From: JALORV01 sp963754065
GTDB taxonomy: Bacteria > Pseudomonadota > Gammaproteobacteria > Burkholderiales > Burkholderiaceae_F
Reading direction: 5' to 3'
NCBI GenBank assembly: GCA_963754065.1
Contig: CAVWFH010000038.1
Span: 56,797 to 120,796, forward strand
Length of the DNA stretch: 64,000 bases
Positions 16,801-26,496 of this stretch are shown piece after piece. The notes under the pieces were generated by a model that worked only from the letters and a program-made list of their open reading frames with translations, was not told the origin of the DNA and did no database searches. Made by a program: the position numbers and the translations under genes. Numbering within the stretch: position 1 is the stretch's first letter; each line of letters starts with the position of its first letter.

Positions 16801-18017
16801 GAGTCGATGCTCCGGTTCGAAGTCAAGGTGACGGCATGCGGACCGGCCAGCGATTCGTCATGTCGGCGCACCTGGCTGGCAGCCCAGGCGCCAAGCAGCG
16901 CGGCGGCACTGCCCGAGCCGAACGCCCACGCCGGCCCGGCCAGCGTCCACAAGTATGCCGCGGTCAAGCTGCCCGCCGTGCCGCCCACGCCATAGGCGGC
17001 GCTGATGTACACGGCCTGTCCCCGGGCTGCGGCACGGCCCGGGAACCAGCGCTGGATCATCAGGACCGAGGCACTGTGATGCACTGCGAAAGTGACCGCG
17101 TGCAGGACCTGCGCGAATGCCAGGATCCACCAGATCGTTGCGAGCTTCGCGATCAGGGCAAACCGCAGACCCGCAACGAAGAAACTCGCAAGCAGCAGCG
17201 GATACATGCCGAAACGCGCGAACCAGCGACCCTGCGTATAGAAGAAGACTATCTCGAGCACGACGCTCAGCACCCAGAACACGCCGATCGCCGTCTTGCT
17301 GTAACCGAGTTGCGCCAGATAGATCGACAGGTACGTGTACAGCGCACCATGGGCGAACACCATCAACGCTGCCGAGAGCAGGAACCAGCGCACCCGCGGC
17401 TCACGCAGGCGGCTGCGGACTGACACCCTCTCGTGCGCGGATTCGTGCATCGGCTGCTCTTCGACCTGCCAGGCCACGGCCACCAGCAACGCGCACAGCA
17501 CCACGCCGAGCCACAGCGCGGTCTCGATCCCATAGCGATCGAACAGTGGCCCCGCCGCCATCACCACGATCACGAACCCGGTGGAACCCCACAGACGCAG
17601 GCGCCCGTAGCGCGTGGCAGCGTCGTCACGACCGCGCAGGCGGGCCGAGGCGAGCGCCTCGGCGATCGGCATTTGCGCCGTCTGGAAGAGATTGAGCAGC
17701 AGCATCACGCCGAACACGAATGCGAAACCGCCCGGGACGAAGAGCAGGCAGAACGACAGCATCAGCGCAACGACAGTCCCGCGCAGTATCGGTGTGCGGC
17801 GCGTTGCGTGGTCGGCGAGGTATCCCCACAGGTTGGGGCCGATCACGCGCATGACCTGGCCGAGCGCCACGAGCAGACCGATCTGGAACGCATCCAGGCC
17901 GCGCGCCTGAAAGTAGAGCGGCATGTATGGCGCAAGCAGCCCCGCCAGGCCGAAGTAAGCGGCAAAGAGCGCGCCGAGCCGCCAGTTCGGCGGTTGCGGC
18001 AGGACGTCCTTGCCCAT
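16797..18017 (-). CDS. MFS transporter (HcaT/YcaD-like)
   Basis: A 406-residue carrier with about 12 hydrophobic segments. The opening GALFAAYFGLAGLLAPYMPLYF-like pattern and GLDAFQIGLLVALGQVMR are typical of the MFS_1-like group that includes the phenylpropionate carrier HcaT, and the loop motif GYLADHATRR fits the MFS A motif. The substrate is unknown. Its ATG shares one base with the aroC stop (TGATG) and its stop overlaps the protease start, so it is cotranscribed with both. Confidence 0.88.
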   Translation of the reverse strand: MGKDVLPQPPNWRLGALFAAYFGLAGLLAPYMPLYFQARGLDAFQIGLLVALGQVMRVIGPNLWGYLADHATRRTPILRGTVVALMLSFCLLFVPGGFAFVFGVMLLLNLFQTAQMPIAEALASARLRGRDDAATRYGRLRLWGSTGFVIVVMAAGPLFDRYGIETALWLGVVLCALLVAVAWQVEEQPMHESAHERVSVRSRLREPRVRWFLLSAALMVFAHGALYTYLSIYLAQLGYSKTAIGVFWVLSVVLEIVFFYTQGRWFARFGMYPLLLASFFVAGLRFALIAKLATIWWILAFAQVLHAVTFAVHHSASVLMIQRWFPGRAAARGQAVYISAAYGVGGTAGSLTAAYLWTLAGPAWAFGSGSAAALLGAWAASQVRRHDESLAGPHAVTLTSNRSIDS

Positions 18018-19123
18018 CAGGACGAAGGAGAGCGGGCGGCGAGCGGCGCGATGCCGTGATGGATGTCGGCGTTCTGTGCGCGGTGCATCAGCGCATGGTC
18101 CATGAGCACCAGTGCCAGCATCGCCTCGGCGATTGGCGTGGCACGGATGCCGACACAGGGATCGTGACGTCCGTGGGTTTCGATGACGGTGGCAACGCCG
18201 GCGCGCGTGATGGTCCGTCGCGGCAGGCGGATGCTCGAGGTCGGCTTGACCGCGATCGACACCTCGATGTCCTGGCCACTCGAAATTCCACCGAGGACCC
18301 CGCCGGCGCGATTGCCGACGAATCCATCGGGAAGGAGCTCGTCGCCATGCTGCGATCCGAGGTCGGTCACTGCAGCGAAGCCGGCGCCGATTTCCACGCC
18401 CTTGACCGCATTGATGCCCATCATCGCGTAGGCGATGTCGGCATCGAGTTTGTCGAAGAGCGGCGCCCCCAGTCCCGGCGGCACTCCGCTCGCGGTCACG
18501 CGCAGCCGCGCGCCGACTGAATCGCCGCTGCGCCGGAGCTGGTCCATCGCGATCTCGAGTTCGGCCACGACGCCGGCGTTCGGCGCGAAAAACGGATTGC
18601 GTTCGACCTCATCCCACGACTCGAACGGGATCTCGATGCCGCCGAGCTGCTGCATGCAGCCGCGCACTCGCGTGCCGTACTTCTCGTGCAGCCATTTCTT
18701 CGCCACGGCGCCGGCCGCCACCATCGGGGCGGTCAGTCGGGCCGAGGAGCGACCGCCGCCGCGGGGATCGCGCACACCGTACTTGCGCCAGTACGTGTAG
18801 TCGGCATGCCCGGGGCGGAACGAGTCGGCGATGTCGGAGTAGTCCCTGCTCTTCGCGTCCTCGTTGCGGATCAGCAGTGCGATCGGCGTTCCCGTCGTGC
18901 GACCTTCGTAGACGCCGGACAGGATCTCGACGCGATCGGATTCGCGCCGCTGGGTCACGTGCCGCGAGGTGCCCGGCTTGCGCCGGTCGAGGTCATGCTG
19001 AATGTCGGCCTCCGCCAGCGACAGTCCAGGAGGACAGCCGTCGATCACACAGCCGATCGCCGGTCCATGCGACTCGCCGAAGTTGGTGACCTGGAACAGG
19101 TGCCCGAAGGTGGAGCCGGCCAT
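18017..19123 (-). CDS. aroC: Chorismate synthase
   Basis: AroC makes chorismate from EPSP with reduced FMN, the last shikimate step and the source for the Trp enzymes also found in this window. It has all family signatures: GESHGPAIGC near residue 16, GTPIALLI, and RGGGRSSARLTA near 125-136. At 368 residues it is full length. The ATG at 19123 has only a weak ribosome site. It leads the aroC-MFS-M48 unit. Confidence 0.97.
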   Translation of the reverse strand: MAGSTFGHLFQVTNFGESHGPAIGCVIDGCPPGLSLAEADIQHDLDRRKPGTSRHVTQRRESDRVEILSGVYEGRTTGTPIALLIRNEDAKSRDYSDIADSFRPGHADYTYWRKYGVRDPRGGGRSSARLTAPMVAAGAVAKKWLHEKYGTRVRGCMQQLGGIEIPFESWDEVERNPFFAPNAGVVAELEIAMDQLRRSGDSVGARLRVTASGVPPGLGAPLFDKLDADIAYAMMGINAVKGVEIGAGFAAVTDLGSQHGDELLPDGFVGNRAGGVLGGISSGQDIEVSIAVKPTSSIRLPRRTITRAGVATVIETHGRHDPCVGIRATPIAEAMLALVLMDHALMHRAQNADIHHGIAPLAARSPSS

Positions 19124-19237
19124 GGAGTCTCGAACGTCCGGTAGGCATCGGCGTGCGATGCAGGGACACCGATTGTAAGTGCCGCCCGGCAGATCAAACG
19201 AATTGATCGCGTGTGCGCATCGGCGCGCCGCATGCCG

Positions 19238-21139
19238 TCAAGGCTCGTCACCGCGCAGCGCCGCCACCCGCTCCATCAACAGTTCCGGCGTAACTTCATC
19301 CGCGGACAGGGGAGCCCCGACGATGAACTCGAGCTTCGACCGCAGCCCGCGCTGCAGACGTGCCTCGACCGGTCGACTGAACGCGGCGCCACCGTAGCGC
19401 GAGAAAAATGAGCCCCAGAGCCCACGCAGCGCCATCGGGTAGACCGGTACCGGCGTGCGCTCGACGATGCGCTGAACGCCCTGTTTGAACGGGTTCAGTT
19501 CCCCACTCTCGGTGATCTTGCCTTCCGGAAAGATGCAGACGAGGTCACCGTCGGCCAGCGCCGCATCGATGCGTTCGTTGGCGCGCTCCAGCATGGCCGG
19601 GTCTTCACGCGCCGGCGCGATGGCGATGGCCTTGGCGTGCTTGAAGAACCAGTTCATCAGCGGGATCTTGAAGATGCGATGGTCCATCACGAAGCGGATC
19701 GGTCGCGGGCTCTCGCCCATGATGACCACTGCGTCGACAAAGCTGACATGGTTGCAGGCCAGGACCGCGGCGCCCTGCTCCGGCAGGCTGTCGGTGTTGA
19801 TCGAGCGCACACGGTACAGCGTGTGAACCAGTATCCACGCAAGAAAGCGCAGCAGGAATTCCGGCACCAGGCGATAGATGTACAGCGCCACCGCCGCATT
19901 CATCAGGGCCGTCACCAGGAAGAGCTGCGGAATCGTGAGCCCCGCGCCGAGCAGGGCCGCCGCCATCAGCGAGGCCACCACCATGAAGACGGCGTTCAGG
20001 ATGTTGTTCGCCGCCACGATGCGTGCCACTCGTGTCTTGTCGGCGCGCGTCTGGATCAGCGCGTACAGAGGTACCGAGTACAGACCGGCGAAAAGTGCCA
20101 GCAGGGCCAGGTCGAGGACGATCCGCCCTGCCCCCGGCGATTCGAGAAATTGCGCCAACCCACCGCTTTCCATCGGCCGGAACGCCGTCGACGCGAAGTA
20201 CAGGTCGATCGCAAAGATCGTCATTCCGATCGACCCGAGCGGCACGAGCCCGATTTCGACGCGCCGCCCGGACAACCGTTCGCACGCGAGCGAACCGACA
20301 CCGATGCCGATCGAGAACACCGCGAGCAGGAAGGTGACGACGGTCTCTGTGCCGCCGAGATTCTCGCGCGCGTAGGGCGTGAAACTGGTGAGGAAGATCG
20401 AGCCGAAGAACCACAGCCACGAAATACCGATGATCGAATTGAAGACCGCGACATTGCCGTGCGCGACCTTCAGGTTGCCCCAGGTTTCGGTGAACGGGTT
20501 CCAGTTGATCCGCAGCGTGGGATCCGCGGCCGGCGAATGCGGGACGAACTGCGCCGCCGCCCGGCCCAGAACCGCGAGCACGATGACGACTACCGCCGTC
20601 GCTAGCGCGCCACGATCACCCAACTCGCCGATCAGCAGGCCGCCGCCGATCGTGCCGAGCAGGATGGCCACGAACGTCCCCATCTCGACTATGCCGTTGC
20701 CGCCCGTGACCTCGTGCGCGTCGAGATGCTGCGGCAGGTACGAGTACTTCACCGGTCCGAAGACGGTTGACTGCAGGCCGAGCAGGAAAATGGCCAGGTA
20801 CATCAGCCACGGCGACTGCAGCACGAGTCCCGCACCGCCGATCAGCATGACGCCGACTTCAGCATCCTTGACCCGGCGGATGAACCATGACTTTTCCAGC
20901 TTGTCGGCAAGCTGTCCGCTGGTCGCCGAGAACAGCATGAAAGGCGCAATGAACAGCGCGCCGATCAGAAAGCCCGCCATGCGCGGTTCGATCCCGCCCC
21001 AGCGCGCTGCGGCGTAGGTTGCCAGCAGTGTGAACGCGAACTTGAAGATGTTGTCGTTGGCGGCGCCCAGGAACTGGACCCAGAACAACGGCGCGAAGCG
21101 CCGTTCGCGCAATAGGGCGAACTGGTTCCGCGCGCTCAC
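19238..21139 (-). CDS. LplT-like MFS fused to 1-acylglycerophosphate acyltransferase
   Basis: Residues 1 to about 430 form an MFS carrier like the lysophospholipid flippase LplT (NDNIFKFAFTLLATY, SGQLADKLEKS). Residues 440-633 form a PlsC-type acyltransferase with NHVSFVD at 463-469 and the FPEG segment after it. The C-terminal acyl-ACP ligase domain of the full LplT-Aas fusion is absent. The likely task is to flip lysophospholipids inward and reacylate them. GTG start at 21139. The gene is upstream of aroC on the same strand but separated by 114 bases. Confidence 0.88.
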   Translation of the reverse strand: MSARNQFALLRERRFAPLFWVQFLGAANDNIFKFAFTLLATYAAARWGGIEPRMAGFLIGALFIAPFMLFSATSGQLADKLEKSWFIRRVKDAEVGVMLIGGAGLVLQSPWLMYLAIFLLGLQSTVFGPVKYSYLPQHLDAHEVTGGNGIVEMGTFVAILLGTIGGGLLIGELGDRGALATAVVVIVLAVLGRAAAQFVPHSPAADPTLRINWNPFTETWGNLKVAHGNVAVFNSIIGISWLWFFGSIFLTSFTPYARENLGGTETVVTFLLAVFSIGIGVGSLACERLSGRRVEIGLVPLGSIGMTIFAIDLYFASTAFRPMESGGLAQFLESPGAGRIVLDLALLALFAGLYSVPLYALIQTRADKTRVARIVAANNILNAVFMVVASLMAAALLGAGLTIPQLFLVTALMNAAVALYIYRLVPEFLLRFLAWILVHTLYRVRSINTDSLPEQGAAVLACNHVSFVDAVVIMGESPRPIRFVMDHRIFKIPLMNWFFKHAKAIAIAPAREDPAMLERANERIDAALADGDLVCIFPEGKITESGELNPFKQGVQRIVERTPVPVYPMALRGLWGSFFSRYGGAAFSRPVEARLQRGLRSKLEFIVGAPLSADEVTPELLMERVAALRGDEP

Positions 21140-21442
21140 GCGGCGCCCGTCTCGGGTGGGGTGGATGTCACGCGGGTTGGCGGGCGATGTTAGGCGACGA
21201 GGCGATTATGTCAGCCGGCTCTCCGACGCGCCTCACGAGGCTTGCTCGAAAGGCCGTGCGCAAGCGACGTCTGCTTGCCGAGGGGGCCGAAGACAACTCG
21301 CGACCTGTAAGCAGCCGTTATCCAGTGCTGAAAGCGGTCCCAGAAATTCCTCCGAAAGCGGCCATCTGATAGATGGCTAAGCGTCGCTCGGGTTCTATGG
21401 ATTGCAGCCGCCTAGTCCACGTTTGCCGCCACGGCCGCGCAG
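21140..21442. other. Intergenic segment, no gene seen
   Basis: This stretch contains only short frames that look like chance. One perfect small hairpin pairs GCCATCT (21361-21367) with AGATGGC (21371-21377) around GAT; no T-run follows, so I do not call it a terminator. The promoter of the LplT-like gene would lie at its left side. Confidence 0.5.
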
Positions 21443-22459
21443 TCAATGCTTCAGGTTCTTGTTAAAGAACCTCACGACTTCAGCGTTCATGGTTGCATGG
21501 AAGGCTGCCCTATCGAAGCCTTCCGGGTCAGAACATACTTCGGGAATCTTTGCCGGTCCACATGGGGCGAGGAACGACAAGTGGCCAGCATTTGGAACCA
21601 TATGGAACTCGACTTTCGCGCCAAGTGCTTCGATGACGAACTTGGCGTTCGTGACGTGGGGGACCTTGTCGTCCTTCTCGCCACTCCATAGCTGCACAGG
21701 GACTTTCACACCAGCCATTGCGGCCGGAGTCAGCGTGAAGCCCAGCCCAGGGGCTGCCACGACGATGGCTTTGACGTTCGGGCTCGCCTGCATCGGCTCG
21801 GGAGCCGGAGAGTCAGCGTCCAGAAGCGGCGATTTGTAGTGGCGCAGAACTTCGCAGATGAATTCAGGTGATTGCGAGCAGTGCATTGGGATAAGCCGCA
21901 TATCCGGCTGCGCCCCAGCCAAGGTGAGGACCGTGAACCCACCGGCCGAGAGACCAAACGCTCCGAGCTTTTCCGCATCGATGGCATCGTGACCTGCCCA
22001 CTTCGTGAGTATGTAATCGATGGTCAAGCGGAGTTGGCGATTGCGGCCGCTATACAGAGTCGCCAGGCCGGACGAGCTTGGGTCTTGGAAGTTGTCGCCC
22101 GGATGCATAGGCGCAGCAACCACATAGCCTGCGCTTGCTAGTGCCATTGCTAAATCGATGTGACTCGTCATGCCGCCGCCGTTCCCGTGCGAAATTACTA
22201 CTAGCGGCAAGCCCTTGCCGGCTATCGGAGCGTCTTTAACGGCCCCCATTGCGTTCGGTCCGCTCTGGGCGGATCTCGAGGTCTGAGCGTCAGCGGGATA
22301 CCAGACGCCCACACCGAACTTCTTTCCGTCTGTGTCGGGTACCCCCGCGACTTGGAAGCCAATGGGTCTTTCGGGGAGACCCGCTGATAAATCAGCCAGT
22401 GCATTTGCACCGATCGCGAGGAGCGCGATTGAAATGAGAACTCGATTGACCCGTTTCAT
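21443..22459 (-). CDS. Exported alpha/beta hydrolase (dienelactone hydrolase-like)
   Basis: A 338-residue protein with a signal peptide (cleavage near residue 22 after ANALA). The fold is alpha/beta hydrolase: VVISHGNGGG oxyanion region, nucleophile Ser in GLSAGG near residue 173, an Asp in WSGEKDDKV and a His in NAGHLSF. It resembles the predicted dienelactone hydrolase / PAF-acetylhydrolase group, so it may cut esters or small lipids in the periplasm; no substrate can be named. Its start overlaps the upstream small membrane gene by four bases. Confidence 0.85.
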   Translation of the reverse strand: MKRVNRVLISIALLAIGANALADLSAGLPERPIGFQVAGVPDTDGKKFGVGVWYPADAQTSRSAQSGPNAMGAVKDAPIAGKGLPLVVISHGNGGGMTSHIDLAMALASAGYVVAAPMHPGDNFQDPSSSGLATLYSGRNRQLRLTIDYILTKWAGHDAIDAEKLGAFGLSAGGFTVLTLAGAQPDMRLIPMHCSQSPEFICEVLRHYKSPLLDADSPAPEPMQASPNVKAIVVAAPGLGFTLTPAAMAGVKVPVQLWSGEKDDKVPHVTNAKFVIEALGAKVEFHMVPNAGHLSFLAPCGPAKIPEVCSDPEGFDRAAFHATMNAEVVRFFNKNLKH

Positions 22460-22866
22460 GGCGTTCTCTCTAATGTTTGGGGCGGCGACTGTGTCGCAGC
22501 GCTTGCCCTTGTGAAATTTACAGACCCTCGAAGAGAGTGGCCGGCGTCGGGTAATTCTGCCGGGTCGGCCCGGCGTGAGCTACTGGCCGCGAACGGATCC
22601 CGTTCACTCTGACTGGTCCACGTGAGAATCGGCTTCGGAAGCTGCATTGAACTCTTCGTTAATTCAGCCACCAACGGACCGCCCACCAAGACTCCGACAC
22701 TGATGCCGAGTATTCGTCCTAGTGGGAGGCTGAACATGTACATGAACTCGTTAATGAGCAGCGTCGGGACGCTAGCGACCACTATGAACACAGCAGCGCC
22801 TGCGACAAATCCTGCGAGAAGTCCGGAGGCCACCGGTGAAGCGTCGTTCACCGGAGTAGGCGACAC
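22456..22866 (-). CDS. Putative small membrane protein upstream of the hydrolase
   Basis: I do not recognise this protein. A GTG at 22866 with GGAGG five bases upstream opens a 136-residue frame. It has two hydrophobic stretches, one rich in A, V and F (about residues 14-37) and one around PLGRILGISVGVLVGGPLVA, then a polar tail of low complexity. The stop overlaps the hydrolase start (ATGA). Ribosome site and overlap argue for a real gene; the odd tail could result from a frameshift. A longer TTG start at 22887 lacks a ribosome site. Confidence 0.5.
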   Translation of the reverse strand: MSPTPVNDASPVASGLLAGFVAGAAVFIVVASVPTLLINEFMYMFSLPLGRILGISVGVLVGGPLVAELTKSSMQLPKPILTWTSQSERDPFAASSSRRADPAELPDAGHSLRGSVNFTRASAATQSPPQTLERTP

Positions 22867-23115
22867 GGGTGCCTCCGATCGTGACAAAGAGTCAGCTTTC
22901 TAGCTCATTCTGCGTCTAGCGGTTAGTTCTGCTCCTGGCCGACTCGAGACCCCCCAGCGGGGAAGGCTGCTGGCGGTCTATGGTCAATTGCGGGCAATGA
23001 TGACAGTCCGGCTCCCGGTCGGCCAGACTTTGCGACCGTTCGTGCGAGAGCAACTTCGCAAGAACACTGCACCCAGCCATCGAACAGGTTCTCCCGTCGC
23101 TGCGGGCCTGGCGGA

Positions 23116-23613
23116 TCACTCCAGCGCGATGGAACGTAGTGCCAGCGCAAACACCCCCGCCTGACGATCGCCAATCACTAGGCCCAACTGACGCAGGCTC
23201 TCCGGCCGAATTGCGGACCCATCCTCGACCGGGCGACCGCGCCAGGTCGGCACGAACGAGGTCAGCGGCAACCGCAGCACGGCCCATTCACTCGGCACCG
23301 GCTCGAACGTCGCCTGGTACGCCACGCCGTCGAAGAAGTCGTCGGTGCGCAAGCTGAGCTTGTAGCGCTTACCGTCGCCAAGCACCTCGATGCGACAGGT
23401 CAACGCCTGTGCGTCACCCAACGGAAGCGGGCGTGTACGAACCGACGCGAAACCGCCACCGTTTGCCAGCGAGACCTCACCCTCGAAGACCGCGTGGCCA
23501 ACAGGATCGTGGCGCAGGCGGCTCGCGGAGCGGCCACCCATGATGCGGTCGTCGATCGGCGAGAAATCGGCCACCGACGCGGCAGTGTCGAAGCGAAACA
23601 GCTCGCGGGGCAT
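23116..23613 (-). CDS. CIA30-family protein
   Basis: A 165-residue protein from MPRELFRFDTAA. The pattern FSPIDDRIMGGRSASRL, later FEGEVSLANGGGFASVRTRP and FDGVAYQATFEPVPSEW, is that of the complex I intermediate-associated protein 30 (CIA30) domain, a galactose-binding-like beta sandwich. Bacterial members are mostly of unknown function. The frame reaches 39 codons upstream, but the domain begins at this ATG. No close operon partner is seen. Confidence 0.85.
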   Translation of the reverse strand: MPRELFRFDTAASVADFSPIDDRIMGGRSASRLRHDPVGHAVFEGEVSLANGGGFASVRTRPLPLGDAQALTCRIEVLGDGKRYKLSLRTDDFFDGVAYQATFEPVPSEWAVLRLPLTSFVPTWRGRPVEDGSAIRPESLRQLGLVIGDRQAGVFALALRSIALE

Positions 23614-24068
23614 GACCGCATTGTCCACGGAAGGACATGTTGGTACTCCCGCGAGGCACTGGGTGCCACGCGGTGCACGTGGGCGTGCGCGTTTTCTAGC
23701 AGTCCTGAGCCGATGCCCTAGCCGACCCATCCAACTATTCGTAGTCGGAAAGACCCGTCCGCTTTTGGGTCAACCACGCAAGCCAATCGAAGATCCGAAA
23801 TTGGCCGCTAAGCGAAGTTACCCACCAGTCCACGGACCTTGACCGCAAGCGCAGCTTAGTCAGGGCGCAGAGCCGAATCTACTTCGACCAAGGGACCAAC
23901 GCCAAGGGGCCCGAGATTCGCCTGCTCAACCAATTCGCTGACCAGCGTCGCCTCGGAGTGCCGCTCATCGCAATGGCCAGGATGACGCTTCCGCGCCGGG
24001 AATCGTGCAGCCGCCACCTCTGGTGAACAAACGCAATGCACTTCAACGCTAGCTAGAATGCGTGCTCC
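23614..24068. other. Gap of 455 bases holding a start-less open frame
   Basis: No complete gene is seen. On the plus strand the frame from 23745 to 24026 stays open for 94 codons but has no usable start before its middle. Its translation has protein-like stretches such as RIYFDQGTNAKGPEIRLL and QRRLGVPLIAMARM. It may be a leftover of a truncated gene; I cannot name a family. The rest holds the carbonic anhydrase promoter, with no clear boxes. Confidence 0.35.
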
Positions 24069-24712
24069 ATGCATCCGCTACAGGCGCTATTCGACAACAA
24101 CCGCACGTGGTCGCAGCGCATGCGCCGCAGCGATCCCGATTTCTTCGCGCGCCTTTCGCGCCAGCAAACTCCCCACTATTTGTGGATCGGCTGCGCTGAC
24201 AGCCGGGTGCCGGCCAACGAGATCGTCGGTCTCTTGCCCGGCGACCTCTTTGTCCACCGCAACGTCGCCAACGTGGTGGTGCACAGCGACCTCAACTGCC
24301 TTTCCGTGATGCAGTTCGCAGTCGATGTGCTCAAGGTGGAGCACATCATCGTGTGTGGCCACTACGGGTGCAGCGGGGTGAGTGCGGCGCTCGAGAACCG
24401 CCGCGTGGGCCTTGCGGACAACTGGCTGCGCCACGTGCAGGACGTTCACCACAAGCACCAGGCGCGGGTCGCGGCTTTCGCAGACACGGCGCGACGCATT
24501 GACCACCTTTGTGAGCTCAACGTGATCGAGCAAGTCGCTAATGTCTGCCAAACGACGATTGTGGGCGACGCGTGGGACCGCGGTCAGCCACTCTCCGTAC
24601 ATGGCTGGGTCTACGGCCTCGAAAATGGGCTCGTGCGCGATCTCCTGGCAACCGTAACCGGGCGGGATCAGTCGGACGAGAGGTGCCGGGCAGCGCTGGC
24701 CGCGCTGTGATC
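24069..24712 (+). CDS. can: Beta carbonic anhydrase
   Basis: This zinc enzyme interconverts CO2 and bicarbonate in the cytoplasm. Zinc ligands are Cys42, His98 and Cys101, with the Asp44-Arg46 dyad (CADSRVPANE and HYGCSGV). The protein starts MHPLQALFDNN, as typical of the proteobacterial Can group, and is 213 residues long. It stands alone between non-coding stretches. The start is well supported by homology, though no strong ribosome site is visible. Confidence 0.94.
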
Positions 24713-24999
24713 AGGGAGAACACCTCATTGGCCACTCGTGGCCCACATCGCGTTATGGACGCTCGAGTCTATTTCATGATCAATCGGGCGCTGGATACAG
24801 AATCAGTCGGTGCCCGACCTACTCAGTATCGGCTGTCGACCCTAAGCTGACCTGCCGCGCTCCCAAGAGCGGCCGCGAAATTCACGCCGACAGCGGTCAT
24901 TCAAGGCCATGGCTCAGCGGCGGCGCAGTGGCGCCGCCCGCTGGAACCAGTTCTCGGGCCGCTCGTCGAGCGCCGCGAGACATGCACGCCACTGCCGGG

Positions 25000-26496
25000 C
25001 TACGGCTGCAGCTCGATCTCCCCCGGCCGCCAAGTCTTGTTGAACCACGGCTCCAGTGGACCATAGAGGCGAAGGATCATGAACCAGCCCTTGCCTGGAA
25101 TCGTCTGCACCCAGTTGTTCTCCATGCCTTTCGGTGCTTGGGGTCCGAAGTAGACATCCACCGAGCCGTCCGCATTGGTCTTGACCCCCTTGTTCTGGCT
25201 GCTGACACTCGGGGCCTTCTGGTCGGTCTGCACCATCGAGCGGGTCTGGTTGTCGTAGACGATGACCGACCAGAAGTCCTTCACCGGGACGTTCGGCGGC
25301 AGACGCAGCTTGTAGTTCTTCCCGCCATCGAAGGGATTGCCCCTCGCGTCCTGCACCGACCAGGGATACTGCGATCCCCGGCCCACCATCTTCTCTTCCA
25401 TCGCCGGCGTAACGCCGGTGGCGAAGTAGTAGTAGAAGGCCGCGCCGTCCAGGTTGCTGACGCCGGACGCGACCTCGAACTTGTAGCCGCCAAAGAACGG
25501 CAGGCGCCACGCACTGTTGGGATAGAAGTACGCCTCCTTCGAGCGGATCTTGAAAGCGATGGTCCGCGCCGTCACGGCGCCGATGTTCGCGGCGTCGGTC
25601 AGGATCTTTTTCATTCGCTCATCGGGATTGAACGGCTGGCCCTTGACGATGCCGATCGAGGCGAACAGGCCCAGCGTGGTGGGATCCGAACCCTCCGCCG
25701 GCTCCTCCTGGATGACCTGATTCAAAAGAGTCCAGAACGAATAGTCACCCGGTGCGACGAAGTTCGCCGGAATCCCCGAGGCGTTGACGAACTTCATCGG
25801 CGGCGGATTGGCGGCGTCGGCCAAGCGATAGATCCGCAGGTTCTTCTTGACCGACTCGACGCCGGGCCGGGTCGACCCGTCCACCAGAAAGGCGCGGAAC
25901 ACAAGCCAGCTGCCAAAGGTGTTCGGCCGCACGACGTGGTACCCCGGCGGGATGTCGCCCTTGAATCCGGGCGGCAGCAGGAGGTACTTCCCGCCTTCGC
26001 CCTTGTCGGCCCCGGTGATGCCAACATCGGCCACCCACTTGTACCAAAAGTCGTTGACCAGCCCCAGCACCTTGGGCGGAATCTCGGCCACCAAAGGTCC
26101 CTTGCTGGTGTCAACCCAGATGAAGTTGTAAATGGTGTTGTCGTTCGCCGTGAGCTCCACGGTCCTCGGATCGACCAGGTCTTCCCAGATCACGTCGGTC
26201 TGGTTATCAATGCCGAACTTGCGTATTGAATCGCGCATGCCCGCCTGGTTGACGATGGGGATCGCCAGCAGATAGGCCTGCAGCGCCCGCGAGCGGTCCA
26301 GGTTGTCGTAGATCTTCTCGACGGTCTCGTCCGACGGGTAGCCGTAGTTCAGGTTCAAGGTCCCGATGGACGACTCGGTTCTGTCGGGCACGGCGACACC
26401 TGGCGCGAAAGGCGTCGTCATCTTGAAGGTCTGCGCGGAAACCGTCGCGGTGCACGCGAAAGCGAGAATCGCGCCCAGCAGTGCATGTCTCGTCAT
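25000..26496 (-). CDS. DUF1254/DUF1214 exported protein
   Basis: A 498-residue secreted protein with a signal peptide cleaved near residue 21 (TVSAQ). It has the two-part layout of DUF1254 proteins: an N-terminal DUF1254 region with YPSDETVEKIYDNLD and a C-terminal DUF1214 region with FWSVIVYDNQTRSM and GKGWFMILRLYGPLEPWF. The function of the family is not known. TAAGGAG lies eight bases before the ATG. An AraC-type regulator starts 195 bases away on the other strand and probably controls it. Confidence 0.9.
   Translation of the reverse strand: MTRHALLGAILAFACTATVSAQTFKMTTPFAPGVAVPDRTESSIGTLNLNYGYPSDETVEKIYDNLDRSRALQAYLLAIPIVNQAGMRDSIRKFGIDNQTDVIWEDLVDPRTVELTANDNTIYNFIWVDTSKGPLVAEIPPKVLGLVNDFWYKWVADVGITGADKGEGGKYLLLPPGFKGDIPPGYHVVRPNTFGSWLVFRAFLVDGSTRPGVESVKKNLRIYRLADAANPPPMKFVNASGIPANFVAPGDYSFWTLLNQVIQEEPAEGSDPTTLGLFASIGIVKGQPFNPDERMKKILTDAANIGAVTARTIAFKIRSKEAYFYPNSAWRLPFFGGYKFEVASGVSNLDGAAFYYYFATGVTPAMEEKMVGRGSQYPWSVQDARGNPFDGGKNYKLRLPPNVPVKDFWSVIVYDNQTRSMVQTDQKAPSVSSQNKGVKTNADGSVDVYFGPQAPKGMENNWVQTIPGKGWFMILRLYGPLEPWFNKTWRPGEIELQP

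Noticed and set aside
21186..21192. GTTAGGC fits the core of an integron attC site.
   Set aside because: No matching partner core was found at the proper distance and no integrase is present.
21361..21377. Perfect 7-base hairpin with loop GAT in the gap before the exported hydrolase gene.
   Set aside because: No U-run follows in either direction and a stem of seven is common by chance, so neither a terminator nor a riboswitch is supported.
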